Origin: Veillonella parvula
GTDB lineage: Bacteria > Bacillota > Negativicutes > Veillonellales > Veillonellaceae
Length of the DNA: 9,540 nt
Assembly (NCBI GenBank): GCA_947096075.1
Contig: CAMUQE010000069.1
Coordinates: forward strand, 1-9,540
Direction of reading: 5' to 3'
Shown here: piece after piece, positions 1-6,549 of the stretch
How the letters are laid out: every line of letters begins with the position of its first letter
How positions within the stretch are numbered: the stretch's first letter is position 1
Translations under genes and position numbers: made by a program
Notes under the pieces: generated by a model
Seen by the model: only the letters and a program-made list of their open reading frames with translations
Told to the model about the DNA's origin: nothing
The model's database searches: none

Positions 1-51
1 TAGAACAAGTTATATGCCATTTTAAAAACTTATATAATTTTACGATAATAA

Positions 52-110
52 AACACCTCTAATAATTAATGATGAGTCCAGAAGACCCAAAATTAACTAT
101 CAAAGGTGTT
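52..110 (-). terminator. Possible hairpin terminator after the glycosylase gene
   Basis: The arms AACACCT and AGGTGTT (7 bp) enclose 45 bases. Short internal pairings (66-70 with 92-96, 76-78 with 84-86) could fold these into one long imperfect hairpin. In the minus direction it begins 11 bases after the stop codon at 121 and is followed by the T-rich run TTATTATCG. In the plus direction it is followed by ATTTTTACTATT, so it could serve a gene on either side. The large loop and weak T tract make this only a candidate. I see no gene in 1-120. Confidence 0.4.
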
Positions 111-120
111 ATTTTTACTA

Positions 121-714
121 TTATTTTGTTTTTAATCCACAAGCTTTAAAGAAGTTCTTATAAGCTTCAGCCTTTTTCGCTAGGCTCAATGGATAAGCCC
201 GCGATGTAGATGGCAATCGTGTTAACGTTAACTCACGACCGTTAAACACATAGGGTATAGTTTCACCAGTTTTAGGTAACTTTACCTTCTCCGGTAAAAG
301 GCTTAGCAATACTTCTGTAGCCTTACCACCAGTAGTGCCGATATGTTTACATTCTGGAACTTGTTTTAATACCTCAGCGAGAGGTACAGGCTCAACTACT
401 TTCAAAAAGGCATCGGATGCATTCCCCTTTTCTCGGATTGCTTTTAAAACCGTAGGACATGAGGCGATGCCAATTTCAGATAAAAAAGATTTTATCTTGT
501 CCGCATCAAAAGCCTTTTCCTCTCCTTTTCTAAAGTAATCCTTATCGTCAAAGAATACGATACCATACACACGCCACATATCATTTAGAAAGTTAGGATA
601 GTGAAAATCCATAGATCGTTTTTCAGAAGCTGGCGGGAATGTTCCCATCGTCATTACCGTCGCATTCTTTGGTAAGAATGGCGGAAATGGCCGTGTTTCA
701 ATTATGTCTGCCAC
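121..714 (-). CDS. Uracil-DNA glycosylase superfamily protein, hypoxanthine-DNA-glycosylase-like
   Basis: This 197-residue protein probably cuts damaged bases from DNA as the first step of base excision repair in the cytoplasm. The catalytic-loop position carries MGTFPP (23-28), followed by DFHYPN (36-41) and NDMWR (44-48). GTTGGKA (126-132) lies mid-protein, and the C-terminal intercalating-loop position carries LPSTSRAYP (167-175). From memory, a G-S/T-FP start with an LPSTS motif fits the family 6 (deoxyinosine/hypoxanthine) branch better than classical Ung, which has GQDPYH and HPSP. The substrate is therefore inferred. Length fits a single-domain glycosylase. The start is GTG at 714: an in-frame stop lies just upstream, and AAAGGAG sits 10 bases before it. 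It is the last gene on the strand here, 160 bases after tauE, and probably has its own promoter at 738-767. Confidence 0.75.
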   Translation of the reverse strand: MADIIETRPFPPFLPKNATVMTMGTFPPASEKRSMDFHYPNFLNDMWRVYGIVFFDDKDYFRKGEEKAFDADKIKSFLSEIGIASCPTVLKAIREKGNASDAFLKVVEPVPLAEVLKQVPECKHIGTTGGKATEVLLSLLPEKVKLPKTGETIPYVFNGRELTLTRLPSTSRAYPLSLAKKAEAYKNFFKACGLKTK

Positions 715-737
715 TGATCATCAACTCCTTTCACAAT

Positions 738-767
738 CTATTATGAACTGAATGTTCAATATAACAA
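738..767 (-). promoter_or_regulatory. Candidate promoter of the glycosylase gene with a palindrome in its spacer
   Basis: On the minus strand TTGTTA (767-762) and TAATAG (743-738) are separated by 18 bases, a fair sigma-A-type promoter. The spacer contains the perfect inverted repeat TGAAC-N5-GTTCA (744-758), placed where a repressor would block RNA polymerase. The rest of 715-874 is AT-rich, and I see no convincing terminator for tauE in it. The promoter call is by eye. Confidence 0.45.
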
Positions 768-874
768 ATGAGCTATGTCACATATAGCAAATACCATAAC
801 CAAACCATATTAATGACTAGTTTACGCTAATTACAAAGGTATTCTAAAGGCCAAAGCAATGTAACTATAACCTA

Positions 875-1813
875 TTATTGACCAATTGGTCGAGATACCA
901 ATGTATTGATATGGTCAAAACCAACTGGTGTTGGGGATACGAGGTACAAACATACTACAGCCGCCACGGCAAAACCAATGGCCAAGTATGAGAAGCTACC
1001 ATTACAAGGAAATTCATACAAGCCAAACATACGAATACCGATAGCTGCACCAATGGCCGTAATCAAAGACGGTATAGAGAAAATGTTATAAAAGCCAAAT
1101 ACTACCATAAGACCTGCATAGCCACCTACTACAGTAACCATAGGCAACATGCGATCCATTGGATTTGGAATAGATCGCATAAGTGCCGCTGGGTAATATG
1201 AAGCCTCTACACCAAACATGCCTAAGAATATATTAAAACCAGCCCAAATGATGTCCCATGCACTTCTAAAAACATCTCTATGCTTACCGGCATACCATGC
1301 AAAATCTGTAATGATTAAAATGGCTAGGCCTGCACAGACAAAGTAAAATTCACTAGGAATTTTAGGCCCTACATAAGCACCTACAGCTGTTACAATAGCA
1401 CTCAAAACAGATGTTATTATTACACGCTGTAAACGAGGCCGTTTATTTTCAGGAATGCGTTTATACACCGTAGCCAATAATTCTAAAACGAAGCAAGCCA
1501 TAAAAATAGCAATGCCTGCAGCAGGAACAAAGAAAGCGCTTACCAAACTCAAAATGAAGGGAATGCACAGGCGCCATTTAGGGAATAAGACAAGATCTTT
1601 ATAATCTAAACGAATATCTTGTGTTTCCATAGTGAAGTTGTTGTACACCACAAAGAGTAACATAAAAGCGATTACGTCAACGGCAGTTGCACCCCAAATC
1701 AATAAAGTTGGTACTACAACCATAGATAAGGCTACCCCAGAAAGGCGAGATAAGCCAGCAGCCACCAAGCCCAATAATAAAAACGGTGTTAAAGCAGATA
1801 TAATTTCGAGCAT
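875..1813 (-). CDS. TauE/SafE-like membrane transporter
   Basis: This 312-residue integral membrane protein has about eight hydrophobic segments (roughly 7-40, 46-60, 82-117, 128-148, 154-174, 186-201, 222-262, 273-293). The two-half layout, with an N-terminal segment GLVAAGLSRLSGVALSMVVVP (one residue more than a 20-mer, at 15-35), resembles the TauE/SafE family of sulfite, sulfonate or other small-anion exporters. The glycine-rich first helix of that family is only partly kept, so the family call is moderate and the substrate unknown. A loop rich in charged and aromatic residues (57-81, with YNNF and FPKWR) separates the first helices from the rest. The ATG at 1813 is preceded by GGGAGGA at a good distance. 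The gene starts 54 bases after the HTH-array gene and has its own promoter, so that regulator is the natural candidate to control it. Confidence 0.55.
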   Translation of the reverse strand: MLEIISALTPFLLLGLVAAGLSRLSGVALSMVVVPTLLIWGATAVDVIAFMLLFVVYNNFTMETQDIRLDYKDLVLFPKWRLCIPFILSLVSAFFVPAAGIAIFMACFVLELLATVYKRIPENKRPRLQRVIITSVLSAIVTAVGAYVGPKIPSEFYFVCAGLAILIITDFAWYAGKHRDVFRSAWDIIWAGFNIFLGMFGVEASYYPAALMRSIPNPMDRMLPMVTVVGGYAGLMVVFGFYNIFSIPSLITAIGAAIGIRMFGLYEFPCNGSFSYLAIGFAVAAVVCLYLVSPTPVGFDHINTLVSRPIGQ

Positions 1814-1842
1814 AATATTCCTCCCATCATTGTATAAATTTA

Positions 1843-1871
1843 AGTATATAGTATCTACTACACTACATCAA
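1843..1871 (-). promoter_or_regulatory. Promoter of the TauE/SafE-like gene
   Basis: TTGATG (1871-1866) and TATACT (1848-1843) are separated by exactly 17 bases, a good sigma-A-type promoter. The -35 box overlaps the TGA stop codon (1870-1868) of the upstream HTH-array gene. Transcription would start near 1836, leaving a leader of about 23 bases that includes the ribosome binding site. This gives the transporter expression independent of the regulator gene. Confidence 0.6.
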
Positions 1872-2599
1872 GGAGAGATATATTTTTTCATAGCTAGCCG
1901 CTTTCGCACGGCGGAGGTAGAGCAGCCCATCACCTGTGCAATCTTTGCAACTCCACACCCTTGAGCACGGAGTTTTTTTATCTTATTCTCATCTAGATCA
2001 AGAGAATTCGCTCTGATTTCTACACCTTGTTCTCGCAAATAAATTGCCACTGTAGAACCACGAATCCCATAAGCTAGACCAATGTCATCTGTACTCATGC
2101 GATGATAAGTATATAAATATGCCATCTCCTCTACTCGTAAAGGCTTTCGAGCTTTAGGTGTCAAACAAATTCCCATATGCCGCAATACATGGTGAACTTT
2201 CCATCGCGATATACCATACATGTGTGCAATGGTATCTGTACTATTTCCACTTTTATAAGCCCTACATATACGCACCACATCTATGGAAACATTTTTATTA
2301 GATCGCTGACAGGCCAATCCATATTCTTTCAATCGGTTCGCCATCGTCGTAATAGACACATCATAACGTTTTGCTAGTGAATGGAGCGACCACTTACCGG
2401 TCTCATATAAAGCTTGTACGTGAACCATATTGATTTCTTTCTTCAGAGGCCTCCGCTTGATATCATACGCTTTCATACGGCGCATTATAGTATCAACACT
2501 GCATTGAAAATAGTCTGCCACATCGCGAACACTCCACCGCTTCTCTATATATAATTGTTTCAATAACTCTTTTGGTATAACACGCACATTACGATACAT
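1868..2599 (-). CDS. Protein of five tandem helix-turn-helix modules
   Basis: This 243-residue protein has no recognisable catalytic or ligand-binding domain. It is built from five consecutive helix-turn-helix units with a period of 47-49 residues. The second helix-turn-helix halves begin near residues 23, 71, 120, 169 and 216. Each follows the pattern S-x-x-x-(I/L/V)-A/G-x-x-(Y/F/M)-x-(C/V/I)-S/R-x-x-(T/A/K)-(I/M/V)-x-x-x-L/M, usually ending in a Gly-hydrophobic turn. The modules resemble the DNA-binding HTH of resolvases and IS-type transposases, but no recombinase or transposase domain is attached. A sequence-specific DNA-binding role in the cytoplasm is inferred; the target is unknown. 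ATG 2599 is supported by AAGGAAAGG, about seven bases upstream. It ends 54 bases before the TauE-like gene, and its stop codon lies in that gene's -35 box. Confidence 0.7.
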   Translation of the reverse strand: MYRNVRVIPKELLKQLYIEKRWSVRDVADYFQCSVDTIMRRMKAYDIKRRPLKKEINMVHVQALYETGKWSLHSLAKRYDVSITTMANRLKEYGLACQRSNKNVSIDVVRICRAYKSGNSTDTIAHMYGISRWKVHHVLRHMGICLTPKARKPLRVEEMAYLYTYHRMSTDDIGLAYGIRGSTVAIYLREQGVEIRANSLDLDENKIKKLRAQGCGVAKIAQVMGCSTSAVRKRLAMKKYISP

Positions 2600-2671
2600 A
2601 ATTTTACCTTTCCTTATGAACGAACTCCTTTCCCTATTATTGTGAAAGTTTCATCAAGAAAAAACAACAGA
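2600..2671 (-). other. Leader and possible promoter region of the HTH-array gene
   Basis: This stretch lies between the upstream terminator hairpin and the ATG at 2599. On the minus strand it holds a T-rich run, a weak -10-like TAATAG near 2635-2640 with only poor -35 candidates, and two purine-rich runs (GGGAAAGGAG and AAGGAAAGG). The second is the ribosome binding site. I could not settle a promoter by eye. Confidence 0.3.
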
Positions 2672-2717
2672 AAAGAGGTTCCTAATAGTCACATAGGTGA
2701 CCAATAGGAACCTCTTT
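2672..2717 (-). terminator. Strong hairpin terminator of the nfeD-floA-orf213 operon
   Basis: A perfect 13-bp stem pairs 2672-2684 (AAAGAGGTTCCTA) with 2705-2717. A second 5-bp stem (2688-2692 with 2697-2701, GTCAC/GTGAC) stacks on it, closed by a four-base loop. In the minus direction the stem ends in CTCTTTT and is followed by CTGTTGTTTTTTC, giving the U-rich tail of an intrinsic terminator. It lies 137 bases beyond the stop codon at 2855. The bases between are AT-rich, with a weaker hairpin (2749-2776: ATGTG/CACAT outside, GTAT/ATAC inside) and no ORF with a ribosome binding site. Confidence 0.8.
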
Positions 2718-2854
2718 CAATATGTAATTATATGCACCACATTAGGATATGTGTCAGTATGGTTGCTATACCACATCAATGTACAATCCGCTATTATTAT
2801 TGATTTTCCAATAAAACCATAATCAATTTATACGTTTATAAATAGATTACTTCA

Positions 2855-3496
2855 TTAGCGGTATCTACGTTCAAGAGCCTTAGGTTTACTTAAAATAATA
2901 GACCATTTCATACCCTCTTTTAGAGCATGATTGGTTTTTCTAACACGAGTCGGAGTTACAGCCGAAGCAGTTGTAACACTTACATTATCGAGAAGAACAT
3001 GGCCCTCTTTAGCGGCCTTATCTCGTTTAAACTCAGCTAGTCTTTCACTTAAAGTCAAACCCGTAACCGCTTCTCTATCTAAGCGAGTCTTATTTATAGT
3101 ATAACTTGGAGTGCTACTGGAACTTTTCGTTGATAAGGCTTCAATATCTCGTTGAGCTGCTGCAGCCTCTTCATTGAAATGTATGTCCTCCATAGTTTGC
3201 GATGGAGCTTCTGATTGATGATTTAAAATCGGTTTATCTTCATAAGGGGCCCGATAAGAGTCATCAGCCTTAAATAAATCATCCACAGATGGTTCATCTA
3301 CCTTGCGTTCTATAGATATACCATATTCGCGTTCCATGTCTTCCCAAGTTCCCACTGTTCCTGAGCTGACCTGCTCATCAGACTCTTCTGTTTTCTTGCC
3401 TTTCAAAACAGAAAAAACAATATACGCGATGATACCTAACACAAATATAGGATTATGCTCAAAGATGGATAGCACTGAAGACAAAATAGAGTCCAT
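2855..3496 (-). CDS. Unrecognised one-pass membrane protein, third gene of the floA operon
   Basis: I do not recognise this 213-residue protein. It has one hydrophobic segment near the N-terminus (about 16-32) followed by KGKK, which predicts the N-terminus outside and the remaining 180 residues in the cytoplasm. That part is acidic and Ser/Thr-rich to about residue 135, probably disordered. It then becomes basic and possibly helical (LSERLAEFKRDKAAKEG, 149-165). The C-terminus ends in a compact segment, EGMKWSIILSKPKALERRYR (194-213), that looks like a conserved docking or short folded motif. The gene starts eight bases after the floA stop, and that stop (TAG) is part of its ribosome binding site TAGGAG, so the two are probably translationally coupled. 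A role with the NfeD/FloA membrane scaffold is inferred from position only. Confidence 0.75.
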   Translation of the reverse strand: MDSILSSVLSIFEHNPIFVLGIIAYIVFSVLKGKKTEESDEQVSSGTVGTWEDMEREYGISIERKVDEPSVDDLFKADDSYRAPYEDKPILNHQSEAPSQTMEDIHFNEEAAAAQRDIEALSTKSSSSTPSYTINKTRLDREAVTGLTLSERLAEFKRDKAAKEGHVLLDNVSVTTASAVTPTRVRKTNHALKEGMKWSIILSKPKALERRYR

Positions 3497-3504
3497 AGCT
3501 ACTC

Positions 3505-4461
3505 CTATTCACTATCTGCTAAGTTTTCACGCATTTTAGTGTCTGCAATAATATTATTCATATTGTAGTAATCCATAACGCCAAGATTGCCGTTTCTGAA
3601 AGCTTCTGCCAATGCTTTAGGGACTTCAGCTTGTGCTTCCACAACCTTAGCTTGCATGTCTTGTGTTTTAGCACGCATTTCTTGTTCTGTAGCAACAGCC
3701 ATTGCACGACGTTCTTCCGCACGAGCTTGAGCGATTTTCTTATCCGCTTCCGCTTGGTCAGTTTGCAATTGAGCGCCAATGTTACGTCCCACGTCTACGT
3801 CAGCGATATCGATGGACAAGATTTCGAATGCAGTACCCGCATCAAGACCTTTACCCAATACAGTACGAGAAATATGATCTGGGTTTTCCAATACATCTGT
3901 ATGTTCTTCAGAGGAACCTACAGTCGTTACGATACCTTCACCTACGCGGGCAATAATTGTGGCTTCACCAGCACCACCAACGAGACGATCGATATTAGCA
4001 CGTACAGTAACACGAGCACGAACTTTCAACTCGATACCATTTTTTGCTACCGCAGAGATAATTGGAGTTTCAATCACTTTAGGATTAACGGACATTTGAA
4101 CCGCTTCCAATACATCACGGCCTGCGAGGTCGATAGCTGCGGAACGTTCAAACGTCAATGGAATAGATGCACGTTCAGCGGCAATCAAAGCATCTACAAC
4201 GCGGTCAACGTCACCACCAGCGAGGTAATGTGCTTCCAACTGATTTACATTCACATCAAGACCCGCTTTATTAGCTTTAATCAAAGGCATTACTATTTGA
4301 GACGGATTTACACGACGTAAGCGCATACCTACAAGTGTAAAGATACCAACGTTAACGCCCGCTGCTAGAGCAGATACCCAAAGCCCTAATGGCACAACAT
4401 ATAAGAATACCATAATACCAATCAGCAAAATGGGAATCAAAATTAAAATACCTACATCCAT
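3505..4461 (-). CDS. floA: Flotillin-like protein FloA
   Basis: FloA oligomerises at the inner face of the membrane and organises functional membrane microdomains, affecting membrane fluidity and protein complex assembly. The 318-residue product has an N-terminal hydrophobic hairpin (3-45) followed by VGMRLRR (44-50), as in Bacillus FloA. An SPFH/PHB-like domain comes next (about 50-225), with KVRARVTVRANIDRLVGGAG at 146-165. An Ala/Glu-rich coiled coil follows (about 233-285), and the tail has GVMDYYNMNNIIADTKMR (294-311), typical of this family. Length is close to the 331 residues of B. subtilis FloA. I chose ATG 4461 rather than the in-frame ATG at 4473, because the ribosome binding site GGAGG (4467-4471) lies between them and would be inside the longer version. 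It sits between nfeD (36 bases upstream) and orf213 (8 bases downstream). Confidence 0.95.
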   Translation of the reverse strand: MDVGILILIPILLIGIMVFLYVVPLGLWVSALAAGVNVGIFTLVGMRLRRVNPSQIVMPLIKANKAGLDVNVNQLEAHYLAGGDVDRVVDALIAAERASIPLTFERSAAIDLAGRDVLEAVQMSVNPKVIETPIISAVAKNGIELKVRARVTVRANIDRLVGGAGEATIIARVGEGIVTTVGSSEEHTDVLENPDHISRTVLGKGLDAGTAFEILSIDIADVDVGRNIGAQLQTDQAEADKKIAQARAEERRAMAVATEQEMRAKTQDMQAKVVEAQAEVPKALAEAFRNGNLGVMDYYNMNNIIADTKMRENLADSE

Positions 4462-4466
4462 AATAA

Positions 4467-4471
4467 CCTCC
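4467..4471 (-). promoter_or_regulatory. Ribosome binding site that decides the floA start
   Basis: GGAGG lies five bases before the ATG at 4461. An ATG four codons further upstream (4473) overlaps this site and has no purine-rich site of its own, so it is unlikely to be used. Confidence 0.8.
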
Positions 4472-4497
4472 ATTATTTACAACGATGTTGTGAAAGC

Positions 4498-4962
4498 TTA
4501 ATCACGCTTTCTAACAATATTGCGGCCACCTACAACGCGAAGTACCACAATAGGTGAACCGGCATCGATGAAGTCACCTTCGGTTACAACATCTACCAAA
4601 TTACCATTAATTTTAGCAATACCTGCAGGGCGCAGTGTTGTATGAGCTACGCCTTCCTTACCAGCCAAATCTTCTAATACATCATTAGATACATAACCAG
4701 CATTTGTCGTAGATCGTTGCCCTAAGGTAAACAATTTGCCTATCCAAGTCTTTTCAAAGTGATTAAAGAACACGATGATAATGACAATTAACAAGGCTGT
4801 TAATCCTAGCACGGCATACAATGCTACTGTGCCTTCCCCAAGAGCTACATAAACGCCCCACAGGAATGCGCAATAACCGATAAGACCTAAAATACCGCCT
4901 GGTACTACGAGTTCTACAGCCATCAAGGCAACGCCGATAGCCATCCATATTAAAAACTCCAT
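4498..4962 (-). CDS. nfeD: Short NfeD-family membrane protein with OB-fold
   Basis: NfeD proteins are encoded beside flotillin genes and are thought to work with them in membrane microdomains. This 154-residue form has three or four membrane segments (about 2-17, 22-43 and 46-66, the middle part possibly split). They are followed by a soluble OB-fold domain (about 100-154) with the usual signature: GKEGVAHTTLRPAGIAKING at 101-120, then VTEGDFIDAG (126-135) and a final VVGGRNIVRKR. The N-terminal ClpP-like protease domain of long NfeD proteins such as B. subtilis YqeZ is absent, so this is the short class without peptidase function. The ATG at 4962 has a strong GAGGAGG upstream. It is the first gene of the nfeD-floA-orf213 operon. 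Confidence 0.92.
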   Translation of the reverse strand: MEFLIWMAIGVALMAVELVVPGGILGLIGYCAFLWGVYVALGEGTVALYAVLGLTALLIVIIIVFFNHFEKTWIGKLFTLGQRSTTNAGYVSNDVLEDLAGKEGVAHTTLRPAGIAKINGNLVDVVTEGDFIDAGSPIVVLRVVGGRNIVRKRD

Positions 4963-4985
4963 AGGCCCTCCTCTCTATAATTAAT

Positions 4986-5014
4986 TTTATACAACTTATA
5001 TGTTCATTATACAA
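4986..5014 (-). promoter_or_regulatory. Candidate promoter of the nfeD-floA-orf213 operon
   Basis: TTGTAT (5014-5009) and TATAAA (4991-4986) are 17 bases apart, giving a leader of roughly 17 bases. An overlapping alternative uses the perfect -10 box TATAAT at 5011-5006, but the best -35 hexamer for it is poor (TTTATA at an 18-base spacing). That start would leave a leader of about 37 bases. Either way, the promoter lies just after the uraA terminator, so the operon is independent of uraA. No sigma-W-type TGAAAC/CGTA pair, which drives the homologous Bacillus operon, is visible. Confidence 0.5.
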
Positions 5015-5046
5015 TATTGAGGATAAATTATAAAGACACTAAATAA

Positions 5047-5089
5047 AAACGACTACTTACTCAGGTACAACCTAATTCAGTAGTCGTTT
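5047..5089 (-). terminator. Strong intrinsic terminator after uraA
   Basis: A perfect 11-bp stem pairs 5047-5057 (AAACGACTACT) with 5079-5089 (AGTAGTCGTTT), around a 21-base loop that can form a small inner hairpin (AGG/CCT). In the minus direction the 3' arm runs into TTTTTATTTAG, an ideal U tract. It lies about 70 bases after the uraA stop codon. The plus direction is also followed by ATTTGTG, so it might act weakly both ways. Confidence 0.85.
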
Positions 5090-5157
5090 ATTTGTGTACA
5101 AATCAACTTACTTTATAATCTCAAGATTCTACTCCAAGATGTTAAAGATCTATGATA

Positions 5158-6441
5158 TTATACTTCTGTTTTTTTCAATTGATCGTTGCCAACGCCTGTT
5201 TTTTGAAGGATTAACAAGCTAATGCTCATGGCCATGCCTACTACAGTGGCAAGGCCCATCCCTTTTAATACAACAGGACCAACCGCGAGTTCTGCACCAC
5301 TAAGACCTACCACAAGGATAACGGATGTAAGAATCATATTAACAGGATTTGTGTAGTCTACTTTGCGTTCTACTAACATACGCAAACCAGATGCTGCGAT
5401 GATACCGAACAATAAAATAGATACACCACCCATAACAGGTACCGGAATAGCATGAATAAGAGCTGCTACCTTACCTACAAAGGATACAATCATCGCTAAA
5501 ACTGCGGCACCACCGATTACCCATACGCTGAAGCAACGAGTAATAGCAAGTACGCCGATGTTTTCACCATATGTCGTATTTGGTGTAGCACCGAAGAAAC
5601 CAGAAAGAATATTTGCAAGGCCATCACCAAGCAATGATCTTTGTAGACCAGGTTCTTTCATCAAATCTCTGGCAACGATGTTACTAGTTACAACCAAGTG
5701 ACCAACGTGCTCAGCAAATACTACAAAGAGTGCCGGCATAATCATGATGATTGCATTGATATCAAATACAGGCATACCGTAGAACTGTGGCAAGGAGAAC
5801 CAAGGAGCAGCTTCTACACTAGAGAAGTCAACAACCCCCATCACAGCGGACAATACATAACCGGAAACAACACCGATAAGAACTGGAATAACCGCTAAGA
5901 AGCCACGGAACACAACTGTGCCAAGCAAGGTAACAACTAAGGAAAACATAGAGATAATAATAGCTTGGCTATGCCTCATGCCTAAGTCTTGATTGCCGAT
6001 AAGGCCAGACATACTCATCGCTACTGGCGCTAATTCCAATCCGATAATAGCTACGATAGCCCCCATAGCTGCGGGTGGGAATAGCTTATCAATCCAACGC
6101 GTACCAATATAACGGACGAGAACTGATAAAATTACAAAAGATAGACCAAATATAACGAAGGCGCCCTTTGCTGCTTCATAACCAAGGCCTGCAGATAATA
6201 CACCTGCTACAGGCGCGATAAAGGCGAAGCTGGAACCAAGATATGCAGGAATCTTACCTTTACACACGAACAAATATAGTAATGTACCGATACCATTCAT
6301 AAACAATGCCGTTGCAGGATCTACTTTCAATAAATATGGCACCAATACAGTAGAACCAAACATAGCAAATAAATGTTGAAAGCTAAGTGGCAACATTTGG
6401 CCCCATGACGGGCGTTCTTGAATATCAATATAATCTTTCAT
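5158..6441 (-). CDS. uraA: Uracil permease (NCS2 family)
   Basis: This inner-membrane transporter imports uracil with protons for pyrimidine salvage. The 427-residue length is normal for UraA, and the sequence is hydrophobic throughout, consistent with 14 membrane segments. The entry motif QHLFAMFGSTVLVP lies at 22-35 and AYLGSSFAF at 66-74. The substrate-site helix FAEHVGH (242-248) carries Glu244 and His248, and the NTTYGENIGVLAITR block (288-302) carries Glu293. These match E. coli UraA Glu241, His245 and Glu290 at a constant offset of three residues, which supports uracil specificity over xanthine or urate. The ATG at 6441 follows GAGGA by seven bases. It begins 108 bases after ftsW with no clear terminator between, and ends at its own strong terminator. 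A short upstream ORF overlaps its start. Confidence 0.93.
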   Translation of the reverse strand: MKDYIDIQERPSWGQMLPLSFQHLFAMFGSTVLVPYLLKVDPATALFMNGIGTLLYLFVCKGKIPAYLGSSFAFIAPVAGVLSAGLGYEAAKGAFVIFGLSFVILSVLVRYIGTRWIDKLFPPAAMGAIVAIIGLELAPVAMSMSGLIGNQDLGMRHSQAIIISMFSLVVTLLGTVVFRGFLAVIPVLIGVVSGYVLSAVMGVVDFSSVEAAPWFSLPQFYGMPVFDINAIIMIMPALFVVFAEHVGHLVVTSNIVARDLMKEPGLQRSLLGDGLANILSGFFGATPNTTYGENIGVLAITRCFSVWVIGGAAVLAMIVSFVGKVAALIHAIPVPVMGGVSILLFGIIAASGLRMLVERKVDYTNPVNMILTSVILVVGLSGAELAVGPVVLKGMGLATVVGMAMSISLLILQKTGVGNDQLKKTEV

Positions 6442-6478
6442 CTTTTTTCCTCACACAATATAACGATGCTAAGCTCAT
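6425..6478 (-). CDS. Possible 17-codon leader ORF overlapping the uraA start
   Basis: An ATG at 6478, with AGAGGTG about six bases upstream, opens a 17-codon frame (MSLASLYCVRKKDERLY) ending at a TGA at 6427-6425. It overlaps the first 17 bases of uraA in another frame, so ribosomes translating it would cross the uraA ribosome binding site and start. This could couple or dampen uraA translation. Such a short frame can arise by chance, and nothing in its codons points to pyrimidine sensing. Confidence 0.22.
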   Translation of the reverse strand: MSLASLYCVRKKDERLY

Positions 6479-6549
6479 ATGATACACCTCTTCGATATAC
6501 CATATAAATTCACACAAATAGAATCAGCTTAAGATATATACGTTAAACA

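Noticed and set aside
744..758. A true LexA (SOS) box
   Set aside because: The spacing is GAAC-N5-GTTC and not N4, so it does not match the known Gram-positive box. It is kept only as an operator-like palindrome.
2699..2800. A small peptide gene of about 19 codons in the 3' region after orf213
   Set aside because: No adequate ribosome binding site and no distinctive composition; such frames are expected by chance.
3631..4320. Plus-strand open frame of 229 codons
   Set aside because: It lies antisense to floA, is rich in Cys, His and Phe without any family pattern, and has no ribosome binding site. The opposite strand is a clear FloA gene.
4462..4473. Upstream ATG for floA, adding four residues
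   Set aside because: The GGAGG site for the downstream ATG lies within those codons, and FloA proteins begin at the shorter start.
4763..5014. Minus-strand frame of 83 codons overlapping nfeD
   Set aside because: It is a frame-shifted shadow of nfeD; the protein in the nfeD frame matches its family well.
4963..5046. Sigma-W-type promoter upstream of nfeD-floA, as in Bacillus
   Set aside because: A TGAAC word is present, but no CGTA follows at the required spacing; sigma-A-type boxes fit better.
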